A DNA stretch of 64,000 nt from JAWXUC01 sp044432975 (GTDB lineage: Bacteria; Pseudomonadota; Alphaproteobacteria; RF32; CAG-239), in the NCBI GenBank assembly GCA_044432975.1, contig JAWXUC010000002.1, positions 119,193-183,192 of the forward strand, read 5' to 3'. The position numbers and the translations under genes were made by a program. The notes beneath the pieces were generated by a model. It saw only the letters and a list, made by a program, of their open reading frames with translations, was not told where the DNA came from and did not search any database. Shown in pieces: positions 43,431 through 50,524 of the stretch (position 1 is the first letter of the stretch; each line of letters starts with the position of its first letter).

Positions 43431-43667
43431 ATGGCTACAGCTCAAGAAGAAAACTTAATCAATCTTTTAGATGGTTATGTAGAAAAAGGCGGACACCACT
43501 TAAACGTGAACGTATTTAATCGTGAAACTTTATTGGACGCACAAGCTCATCCAGAAAATTACCCACAATTAACTGTTCGTGTATCTGGTTATGCAGTAAA
43601 CTTCATTAACCTTACAAAAGAACAACAAGATGATGTTATTTCTAGAACTTTCCACAACCAAATCTAA
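43431..43667 (+). CDS. Separate glycyl-radical subunit of pyruvate formate-lyase
   Basis: A 78-residue protein equal to the C-terminal end of PFL. It begins with the linker-like ENLINLLDGYVEKGGHHLNV and contains the radical loop TVRVSGYAVNF with Gly53 and the end DDVISRTFHNQI. It resembles YfiD/GrcA, the spare-part subunit that repairs oxygen-cleaved PFL in enterobacteria, but here the upstream PFL lacks its own radical domain, so this subunit should be essential. Its own ribosome site (AAAGGAAG) lies 8 bases before the ATG, in a 41-base gap after pflB. Confidence 0.93.
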   Translation: MATAQEENLINLLDGYVEKGGHHLNVNVFNRETLLDAQAHPENYPQLTVRVSGYAVNFINLTKEQQDDVISRTFHNQI

Positions 43668-44432
43668 TTGGAAAAGAAAGTGATAGGTAATATTCACTCA
43701 ATAGAAACCTGTGGGGCGGTCGATGGACCAGGACTTAGATTTGTCCTCTTCATGCAAGGCTGCCCTCTCAGGTGCCTATATTGTCATAATCCAGACACTT
43801 GGTCTTTAGATGAGAACAAGTGTCTGTCTGTTGAAGACATTTTAAATAAATATGATGGCGTGAAAGAGTTTTTAAAAAATGGTGGTTTAACGGTTACTGG
43901 TGGCGAACCTTTATTGCAAATAGACTTTGTAACAAAACTATTCAAAGAAGCGCAAAAAAAAAACATTCACACCGCATTAGACACTTCTGGCATAATATTT
44001 AACAGAAACAACACTCAAAAAATTGATGAACTTTTAAAATACACCAATTTAATTTTATTAGATATTAAACATATCGATGATGAAGAACATAAAATATTAA
44101 CCAAACATTCTAACAAAAACATCTTAGATTTTGCTCGTTATTTATCAGAAAAAAACGTTCCTGTTTGGATACGTCATGTTGTTGTACCAACAATAACTTA
44201 CAACCCTATATATTTAAAAAAATTAGGAGAATTTTTAGCGACACTTAACAACGTAAAAGCATTAGAAGTTCTTCCTTACCATGACTTGGCTGTGCCAAAA
44301 TATGAAAATATGGGACTTGATTATCCCTTAATTAAATTACAACCCCTACCCCAACAAGAAGCAGAAAACGCTAAACACATCATTATAGATGCTTATAAAA
44401 AAGCAAAAAGCAAACCTCAACCTTCCGCTTAA
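43668..44432 (+). CDS. pflA: Pyruvate formate-lyase activating enzyme
   Basis: Radical SAM enzyme that abstracts hydrogen from the PFL glycine. The cluster motif is QGCPLRCLYCHNPDTW (CxxxCxxC), with GGEPLLQ as the SAM-binding GGE motif and VDGPGLRFV before the cluster. 254 residues matches the family. The start follows the stop of the glycyl-radical subunit directly with a TTG at 43668; a GTG at 43680 is an alternative, which would begin exactly where other activases begin (VIGNIHSIETCG). It completes a three-gene operon. Confidence 0.93.
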   Translation: MEKKVIGNIHSIETCGAVDGPGLRFVLFMQGCPLRCLYCHNPDTWSLDENKCLSVEDILNKYDGVKEFLKNGGLTVTGGEPLLQIDFVTKLFKEAQKKNIHTALDTSGIIFNRNNTQKIDELLKYTNLILLDIKHIDDEEHKILTKHSNKNILDFARYLSEKNVPVWIRHVVVPTITYNPIYLKKLGEFLATLNNVKALEVLPYHDLAVPKYENMGLDYPLIKLQPLPQQEAENAKHIIIDAYKKAKSKPQPSA

Positions 44433-44487
44433 AACAATTACAAGAACCTCACATTATTTTAAAATTTGTTTGTTTTTTTAAGATTAC

Positions 44488-44530
44488 AAACTATATTAAA
44501 TCACTATAAGAAAGTGATTTAATATAGTTT
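44488..44530. terminator. Bidirectional terminator, perfect 18-bp stem
   Basis: AAACTATATTAAATCACT (44488-44505) and its exact inverted copy at 44513-44530 around a 7-base loop, between convergent pflA and the specificity-subunit gene. The minus-strand stem includes the last codons of that gene. Confidence 0.75.
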
Positions 44531-45423
44531 TCCATATATTTCCAATCAGGACTTCCTTTTTTATCTGCAGGTAATTTTATAATATCATTTATATATTTAG
44601 AACCAACTATTTTACGTCCATAATTATACTTTTGATTATGATAAGTTAAAATAGTTGATAAAAACATTCCAATTTCTTTATTTAAAATAAATTTAGGTAA
44701 TAACGCAAAAACTGTTTCTCCAACAAAAACATCATCCTCATGATAAAATGTAGCTCCAACACTTCCAGAATATGCTACTGTTAATAAATTTTTATACAAA
44801 CCATTCCTATTAATTACATAATCTGTAATACCATTATTATTTGCACTTGTGCTTACTAATGGGAAAGCACCTTTTTCTCTTACTTCTGCTGGATATTTTA
44901 TCCCATTTTTAATTAAAAAAAGCTCTCCAATCCTAAATTCTTTCCAATTAAACACATCTAAAGAAAGTTCTTTTTTTTCAACTTTTGTTAATATTCTATT
45001 ATAATCAATTTTATAAGATTTTAACCAATTAGGCAACTGTGGCAATTCAATATTTTTCAATGTTTTATTTGCTTGTCGCCCATATTGATAACGATAAGCA
45101 TTCATTTTAATAACATGACAATAAAACAGTTTCTCTTCCAAACTCATTTCTTTTTTAGGAATTAAAACAAACAGATCTCGTCCACTATAAAAAGTTTTTT
45201 TTTGAACAAATGCAGACAAAACACTTCCGCCAGCTGCACAAGTAATTAATCCAGCTTGCTGAGGCTTTTTGCCCACTACTTCTTTAACCCTAGCAACCAC
45301 ACCATTGTTTTCAGACGTTCTTGATACAAAATTAATCCCAACCTCACTGTTGTCAATAATTTCACAATTAGACAACTCCATATTTATACCATATTTAATA
45401 TCAAATAACTCACTTATCTTCAT
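44491..45423 (-). CDS. Specificity subunit of a BcgI-like restriction-modification system
   Basis: A 310-residue protein made of two similar halves, each starting with a target-recognition-type segment (ISELFDIKYGINMEL and FRIGELFLIKNGIKYPAE) and continuing with GLITCAAGGSVLSAFVQKK or NLLTVAYSGSVGATFYHED, then YRYQYGRQANKTLKNIELP or QKYNYGRKIVGSKYINDIIKLP. Two TRD halves are typical of S subunits that read a bipartite target. The stop-to-start overlap of 14 bases with the nuclease-methylase gene indicates one complex. Sizes of 622 and 310 residues are close to BcgI A and B. Confidence 0.85.
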   Translation of the reverse strand: MKISELFDIKYGINMELSNCEIIDNSEVGINFVSRTSENNGVVARVKEVVGKKPQQAGLITCAAGGSVLSAFVQKKTFYSGRDLFVLIPKKEMSLEEKLFYCHVIKMNAYRYQYGRQANKTLKNIELPQLPNWLKSYKIDYNRILTKVEKKELSLDVFNWKEFRIGELFLIKNGIKYPAEVREKGAFPLVSTSANNNGITDYVINRNGLYKNLLTVAYSGSVGATFYHEDDVFVGETVFALLPKFILNKEIGMFLSTILTYHNQKYNYGRKIVGSKYINDIIKLPADKKGSPDWKYMENYIKSLSYSDLI

Positions 45424-47278
45424 TCAAATCTCCAGATTTTACTAAATAAGCTAAATAATTTTTAATTGTTACTTCAAAATCATTTTGAGATAATTTTGAA
45501 TAATCTGTTTTCATATATGCTTCACATAACCATTCATCTGTATAATCAACACATTTTCTAGCAGAAAGCCCATCTTTAATATCTTTATTTCTATACAAAT
45601 TAATCCATTCTGTTTTAATATTTTGCCATCTGCCTAAAGCATCTATTCTACCTAATTTTTTTCGTTTTACAAAACCATCATCTTTATAAAAACCAAAAAA
45701 TGTTTCTTGAGTATTGTCATGAGGAGTATGAGCTTCCCAAACCATAACACAAACATTTGTTCCTGTTGGATAAAAAACATCATCTGGCATTGAAAAAACA
45801 GCTTTTAATGTATTATTATTAAATAATCGTTCTCTTACCTCTTTAAATTTTGTACCAATCGCACAAGACATCGGAACAACCGCAACACCAATTCCGCCAG
45901 GAGTTAATATTTTTAATAAATGTTCAACAAATTCTAATTCAACAACATCTTTTTGAGAATATGGAGGGTTTATCAAACCTATATTAATATTTTTTGATTT
46001 TAATTCTTTTGTAATTACTTTATCAAAACAATCTCCATAATGAATATTTGATTTTCCATCTTTTCTAATAATCATATTTGCAATAGCAAGAGTATACAGC
46101 TCATCATCAAATTCAACACCATAAAGTCCATTTTTTCTAATATTTTCAGATTCATTTAATGTTGCTTGAGATAACATTTTACTTAATGCAGTTACAAGAA
46201 ATGAAGCACTTCCACAACATATATCAACAACTTTACTATTTTTATTAACTCCCGCTAAATCACACATAAATTCTGTTAAATGCTGAGGGGTTAAAACAAT
46301 TCCCAATCCCTGCCCATCACCACCAGAATATTTTATAAACTCATGATAAAAAACACCTAAAGCATCAACAGTATTATCAGCATAATCCATCATTGGCTTA
46401 ATTTTCATTTCTAATTGTTCAATATACCAAGAAATTGATTTTTTATGACCTATTGGAATTGCAGAAAACTTTGAATTTGTTTGCAAAACTTTAAATGCTT
46501 GTTTTATATATTCAATTCTATTATTTTTAATCTCACTATCTTTTAATATATTTTCAATAGCTATTTGAATATTCTGAATAACCATATTAAAAGATGTTAA
46601 AGAGGTATAATTTTCAGCAAAATCTTTATCACTTAATGCTATCAAAATACCTGCAATAAAAATTGGTTTATGCCTTTCTGTCATTTTAATTTCACGAAGA
46701 TATTCATGCATCATTATTGCCGTTTCTCTAATTTCATCTAGTGAATAAGATTTTTGAAGTTTATTTCCTTTTATCAACTCTATATAATTTTTAGGCTCTA
46801 AAATAATATCTTTAGCTTTTTTCAACTCCTGATAATCATCTTGCCCTTTTTGCCAATAAAAAGTATTTACTTTCATATTATCTTTATTAGTACCACTTAC
46901 AGCAATTGCGATAACATTATAATCTTCTTTTAAAAATTTTGCATAATATAAAACACCATCAACCGCAAAATCTTTGGGCTTATTTAAGTTTTCACTACAA
47001 TGTTTTTTTGCAGTATTTTTACACTCTACAACAATTATAGTTTTTGAATCTTTATTAAACGTTATTACAAATTCAGGCTTTGCCTTACCTGCACCACCAT
47101 TTAAATAATTATTTAGCTCACAGTCTTTAGGTTTTCCTCCTGCTTTTTTCAAAGCAGTTTCAATTTTATCAATAGAGCAAACATCTCCTTGTGGAAAAAC
47201 AAAACCAAATTCATTTTCTCCCAATTCACTTTTCATCTCTTTTAAAACAAAACTTTCAGTGTATTTTTCTATTGCCAT
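45410..47278 (-). CDS. BcgI-like fused endonuclease and N6-adenine methyltransferase subunit
   Basis: A 622-residue protein. The N-terminus has a PD-(D/E)xK-type nuclease pattern (PEFVITF followed by TIIVVECKNTAKKH; the acidic and Lys residues are spaced correctly). A helical linker follows, then an HsdM-like methylase: LTPQHLTEFMCDLAGVN, motif I VVDICCGSASFLVTAL and catalytic motif IV INPPYSQKD. The fusion plus a separate specificity subunit is the type IIB (BcgI) design, which cuts on both sides of its site. I start at the ATG 47278, with GGAG seven bases upstream, not at the ATG four codons earlier. Confidence 0.85.
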   Translation of the reverse strand: MAIEKYTESFVLKEMKSELGENEFGFVFPQGDVCSIDKIETALKKAGGKPKDCELNNYLNGGAGKAKPEFVITFNKDSKTIIVVECKNTAKKHCSENLNKPKDFAVDGVLYYAKFLKEDYNVIAIAVSGTNKDNMKVNTFYWQKGQDDYQELKKAKDIILEPKNYIELIKGNKLQKSYSLDEIRETAIMMHEYLREIKMTERHKPIFIAGILIALSDKDFAENYTSLTSFNMVIQNIQIAIENILKDSEIKNNRIEYIKQAFKVLQTNSKFSAIPIGHKKSISWYIEQLEMKIKPMMDYADNTVDALGVFYHEFIKYSGGDGQGLGIVLTPQHLTEFMCDLAGVNKNSKVVDICCGSASFLVTALSKMLSQATLNESENIRKNGLYGVEFDDELYTLAIANMIIRKDGKSNIHYGDCFDKVITKELKSKNINIGLINPPYSQKDVVELEFVEHLLKILTPGGIGVAVVPMSCAIGTKFKEVRERLFNNNTLKAVFSMPDDVFYPTGTNVCVMVWEAHTPHDNTQETFFGFYKDDGFVKRKKLGRIDALGRWQNIKTEWINLYRNKDIKDGLSARKCVDYTDEWLCEAYMKTDYSKLSQNDFEVTIKNYLAYLVKSGDLNEDK

Positions 47279-47399
47279 AATTTGCTCCATTAATAAACAT
47301 ACATCTTATATTAGAACGATAACTCAAAAATGCAATTTTTTTATTAATCATTGTTAAAAAAATAACTTTTTCACATTTACCCACTTAAAAAATAAAAAG

Positions 47400-47428
47400 G
47401 GCAATCACAATATAGTTAGTTAGCTATA
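47400..47428 (+). repeat. Dispersed copy of the 29-bp GGCAATCA...TTAGCTATA motif
   Basis: Matches the copy at 17987-18015 at 24 of 29 positions (begins GGCAATCA, ends TTAGCTATA). It is directly followed by an overlapping palindrome TAGCTATAATTAGCTA and lies at the 3' end of the antiporter gene, in the gap to the restriction genes. Confidence 0.55.
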
Positions 47429-47433
47429 ATTAG

Positions 47434-48603
47434 CTACAACAATTTTTTATAGCTAATATCAATAAGTTTTGCACCAAGTGGGGCTGTAATTAATATAGAA
47501 AGAACCGCAATTGTCAAAACAACATCTCCACAAGCAAGCCCCATAGCAAGAGGAAGCCCTCCAATTGCTGCTTGAACAGTAGCTTTAGGCAAATAAGCAA
47601 TTGCCGAAAAAAGTCTTTCTTTTTTATTTAGCTTGGTTTTTATTAAACACACAAAAACACCAAGCATTCTAAAAATCAACACTCCCAAAATCAACACTAT
47701 TGGCGATGCACCAGATTTTGTCGCATAAGAAACATCAACACTTGCACCAACTAACACAAACAATAAAATTTCTGCACCAACCCAAAGTTTTGCAAACTTC
47801 TCAGATAACTTTGATGCAACATTGCAATTCTTCTTTGCAATAGTAGCCCCCAATGCCATAACAGCTAACAGGCCTGAAAATCCAATTTTCAAACAATTAC
47901 TATGCTCAATTGTAACCAAAACAAATGAAACAGCTAATAATATCAATGTTTTTTGAGAATTATTAAAATTTGTTTTATTAAACAATAACAACAATATCAT
48001 TCCGAATATAATTCCAACAACAAGACCTAACATAATCGCAGAAGGAACACTTAAAAAACTTTTCATATCAACAGCCCCGCCTTGAGCTAAACTTACAAAA
48101 GCTGCAAATAATACAATCACAAAAATATCATCAACCGCACCTCCTGCCATAATCATTTGAGGAACAGACTTTTCTTTACCATAACCTTCATTCATAATCT
48201 TTAACATACGAGGTACTATTACCGCTGGTGAAACTGCAGCTAACACTGTTCCGAGTACTCCAGCTTCAAGAATTGAAATTCCTAAAATTTTTGGCGCTAA
48301 CAAAATCACACCCACAATTTCAAAACAAGCAGGAACAAAACACATTAAAATAGCTGGACGCCCAACTTTTTTTAAGTCATCAATATTTAAGTTCAAACCA
48401 GCTCGGGTTAAAATAATAATAAGTGCAATTTGCCTTAAATCAATCGATATATTTAATAAATTAGATGATAATAAATTCAAAAACTGTGGACCAATAATAA
48501 CTCCCGCAATTATCATTCCAAGCAAGCTAGGTAATTTTAGTTTAACAAACATTTGCCCTAAAACTAGCCCACTTATAAAAATTAAAGCCAAAGAAAATAA
48601 CAT
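47434..48603 (-). CDS. Cation:proton antiporter (CPA2 type)
   Basis: A 389-residue integral membrane protein with about twelve helices. Family features of the CPA2 exchangers are the repeated helices GLVLGQMFVKLKLPSLLGMI and GVIIGPQF near the N-terminus, RAGLNLNIDDLKKVG (the RAGL motif), AAVSPAVIVPRMLKIM and GGAVDDIFVIVLFAAF with the acidic pair in the core. It lacks the C-terminal TrkA/RCK domains of KefB/KefC, so it is closer to the short NapA/GerN-type Na+(K+)/H+ antiporters. It stands alone. The gap 47291-47433 holds the dispersed repeat. Confidence 0.88.
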   Translation of the reverse strand: MLFSLALIFISGLVLGQMFVKLKLPSLLGMIIAGVIIGPQFLNLLSSNLLNISIDLRQIALIIILTRAGLNLNIDDLKKVGRPAILMCFVPACFEIVGVILLAPKILGISILEAGVLGTVLAAVSPAVIVPRMLKIMNEGYGKEKSVPQMIMAGGAVDDIFVIVLFAAFVSLAQGGAVDMKSFLSVPSAIMLGLVVGIIFGMILLLLFNKTNFNNSQKTLILLAVSFVLVTIEHSNCLKIGFSGLLAVMALGATIAKKNCNVASKLSEKFAKLWVGAEILLFVLVGASVDVSYATKSGASPIVLILGVLIFRMLGVFVCLIKTKLNKKERLFSAIAYLPKATVQAAIGGLPLAMGLACGDVVLTIAVLSILITAPLGAKLIDISYKKLL

Positions 48604-48975
48604 TTTATTTTTCCTTCAAAAACATCGTTTAATTACGTTTTATTCCTAAAATAATTATTGTCAATAATTAAAAAACACCCATCACAATCTCCGCATATTT
48701 TGCGTTGATTATAACAATTATTCACCGCAGTATATATAAAAGATAGTTAATTTGTAATTTTTTTTATTTTATAAAACGCTTAAATTTAGCACTTTATCAA
48801 CATCTCAAATATATAAATAATAAATGTGCAATTTATTTATTGAATAAAAAAACAAACTGCCAGTAAGTCAATTTATTTATTTACGGCTTTTAATTATCTT
48901 TCTATTGATTAAGTTAATTAAATATCTTAATATTATAAACAGTCAAGAGGATAACTATATTCTTTTGCCTACTCA

Positions 48976-49003
48976 AGCCCTGCTTTTTGCGGGGCTTTTT
49001 CTT
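48976..49003 (+). terminator. Terminator 1 ahead of the tail-fibre genes
   Basis: AGCCCTGC / GCGGGGCT stem around TTTTT, followed by TTTTTC. It follows a leader-like AGAGGATAACTAT that resembles the tail-fibre ribosome site, so a lost short gene may have stood here. The preceding part of 48604-49089 is AT-rich with no gene that I can support. Confidence 0.75.
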
Positions 49004-49032
49004 TCTAGAAAACATTTTAAAATAAAAAAATG

Positions 49033-49065
49033 CCCTGCTTTGATTTTCAAAGCAGGGTTTTGTTT
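49033..49065 (+). terminator. Terminator 2 ahead of the tail-fibre genes
   Basis: Perfect 10-bp stem CCCTGCTTTG / CAAAGCAGGG (49033-49042, 49048-49057) followed by TTTTGTTT. It shares the CCCTGCTTT arm with terminator 1, 50 bases upstream. Confidence 0.85.
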
Positions 49066-49089
49066 AACAACAATTAAAGAAGGATAACT

Positions 49090-50067
49090 ATGACAAACAT
49101 TTCAAGGGTTCAATATATTGCCAATGGGCAAAATACTGAATATCAGACTCCTTTTTGTATTTATATACAAACAGGGGTAGAGGTCTATTTTGATGATATT
49201 AAGATAGAACCAACAAATTACAGCGTTGCTTTAGATAAACAAACAAAAGCAACAATAACATTTAATACAGCACCTCAAGAAGGTGTTGTTATTACTTTAA
49301 ACAGAGTTTTACCTGTAATCAGAACTTCAAGCTTTCAAGAAGGCGGAGCGTTAAGAGCATCGACCTTAAACTATGAATTTGATTATCAAATGGCGTGCCT
49401 GCAAGATGTAAGTGATGAACTTGGACGTTCTATGACTTATCCGCCCTATGCAACATCTACAGATGTAAACTTAACCTTACCAAGCCCAGAAGCTGGCAAG
49501 TCAATTGTTTGGACATCAGATGGATTGGGTTTAGAAAACTCTAATATTGAGGTAAACAGTTTAGAAGAAGTTTTAAGGGGTTATAAAGAAGTTGCTAAAA
49601 GCTCTGCTACAACTGCTCAAGATGCATCTGAAACAGCTGTAGAAAAAGCAGAAATTGCCACCAACAAAGCTGCTGAAGTGATTGAGGCGGTTGATAACAA
49701 AGCAAGCACTGATATGGATAATATTTCCATAACAGGTAAAGCAGAGGTTATTTCTTGGGGCATGCCAGATTATGATAATGGTGTTACAATATTTGAAAGC
49801 AGTGTTCCAATAAGTGAAGATTACACTCCTAATGAAAATGGATACTTTTATCTTAAGGGAGAGATAAGCGGTAATGCAACAGGGAGTAGTTCATTATCTG
49901 TAGGAGATTTAGTTTTATGGAGTATTGATGCTGGAGGAGCTGGTGTAGCTAGATCTTCTACAAGTTATGGCGAGGTAAGAGGTTATAAAGGAATAACATA
50001 CACCTTTTCTTTAACATCACAGGCTTCAGGGTATTTAATTTTTGTCCCTCTTATAGGAGAAGTATAA
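49090..50067 (+). CDS. Phage tail fibre/tailspike-type protein
   Basis: A 325-residue protein. The N-terminal 120 residues match the virion-anchoring head domain of T7 gp17-like and related tail fibres (VQYIANGQNTEYQTPFCIY, YFDDIKIEPTNYSV, TFNTAPQEGVVITLNRVLP, ALRASTLNYEFDYQMACLQD). A short Ala/Glu-rich coiled coil follows (ATTAQDASETAVEKAEIATN), and the last 110 residues form a Gly/Ser/Thr-rich beta region that should be the receptor-binding tip. No other virion genes are nearby, so it is an isolated fibre module or prophage remnant. GAAGGATAACT precedes the ATG. Confidence 0.8.
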   Translation: MTNISRVQYIANGQNTEYQTPFCIYIQTGVEVYFDDIKIEPTNYSVALDKQTKATITFNTAPQEGVVITLNRVLPVIRTSSFQEGGALRASTLNYEFDYQMACLQDVSDELGRSMTYPPYATSTDVNLTLPSPEAGKSIVWTSDGLGLENSNIEVNSLEEVLRGYKEVAKSSATTAQDASETAVEKAEIATNKAAEVIEAVDNKASTDMDNISITGKAEVISWGMPDYDNGVTIFESSVPISEDYTPNENGYFYLKGEISGNATGSSSLSVGDLVLWSIDAGGAGVARSSTSYGEVRGYKGITYTFSLTSQASGYLIFVPLIGEV

Positions 50068-50369
50068 TGTTAAAGAGAATTAAAATAATTGATGAAGCTA
50101 CTAAGCAAGTTTTAACAATGTCTGCAAACTCAAATGAAGTTTGGGCGGTTGAAAACGCTTATTCTGCTGATTTGCATGAAGTTGAAAAAGCTTATAATGG
50201 TTTGTATTATCTAAAAGGCTTTGCACCACTAAAGCCAGAGCCAACATATGTAGAGTTGCGTTTATCAGAATATCCCGCAATTAGTGAGCAGTTAGATATG
50301 ATTTATCACAACTTTGATAATTGGAAAAGTGTTATTACAGAAATAAAGAACAAATATCCAAAAGCTTAA
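50067..50369 (+). CDS. Small protein coupled to the tail fibre gene, probable fibre chaperone
   Basis: A 100-residue acidic, mixed-fold protein whose ATG overlaps the stop codon of the tail-fibre gene by one base. It contains NEVWAVENAYSADLHEVEKAY, AFNG-type YNGLYYLKGF, and a helical C-terminus (SEQLDMIYHNFDNWKSVI) with a final Lys-rich end. Small genes at this position in phages are usually tail-fibre assembly chaperones or tape-measure-type helpers. Family not recognised; the call is from context. Confidence 0.6.
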   Translation: MLKRIKIIDEATKQVLTMSANSNEVWAVENAYSADLHEVEKAYNGLYYLKGFAPLKPEPTYVELRLSEYPAISEQLDMIYHNFDNWKSVITEIKNKYPKA

Positions 50370-50373
50370 AAAA

Positions 50374-50407
50374 GGAGGGCTTTATGCCCTCCAATTCTTA
50401 TTTTTTA
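50374..50407 (+). terminator. Terminator of the tail-fibre genes
   Basis: Stem GGAGGGC / GCCCTCC (50374-50380, 50386-50392) followed by a T-rich tract to 50407. Confidence 0.8.
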
Positions 50408-50524
50408 TAAGTAAATTTAATAAAATTAAATAATCTAATTTTTCTTTTATTATCAGCAAACTTTTCTTTTTTAAAAATATAATCTTTTCATTTTACTTTA
50501 CTTTCCTTTTATATTGTTTTCTTG

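Noticed and set aside
43387..43431. Frameshift or premature stop as the cause of the split PFL
   Set aside because: The small gene has its own ribosome site and ATG in a 41-base spacer and the body ends with extra non-homologous residues; a single base error cannot produce this.
48905..49087. Rightward 60-codon frame before the tail-fibre gene
   Set aside because: It runs through both hairpin terminators, which explain its residues; no plausible start signal.
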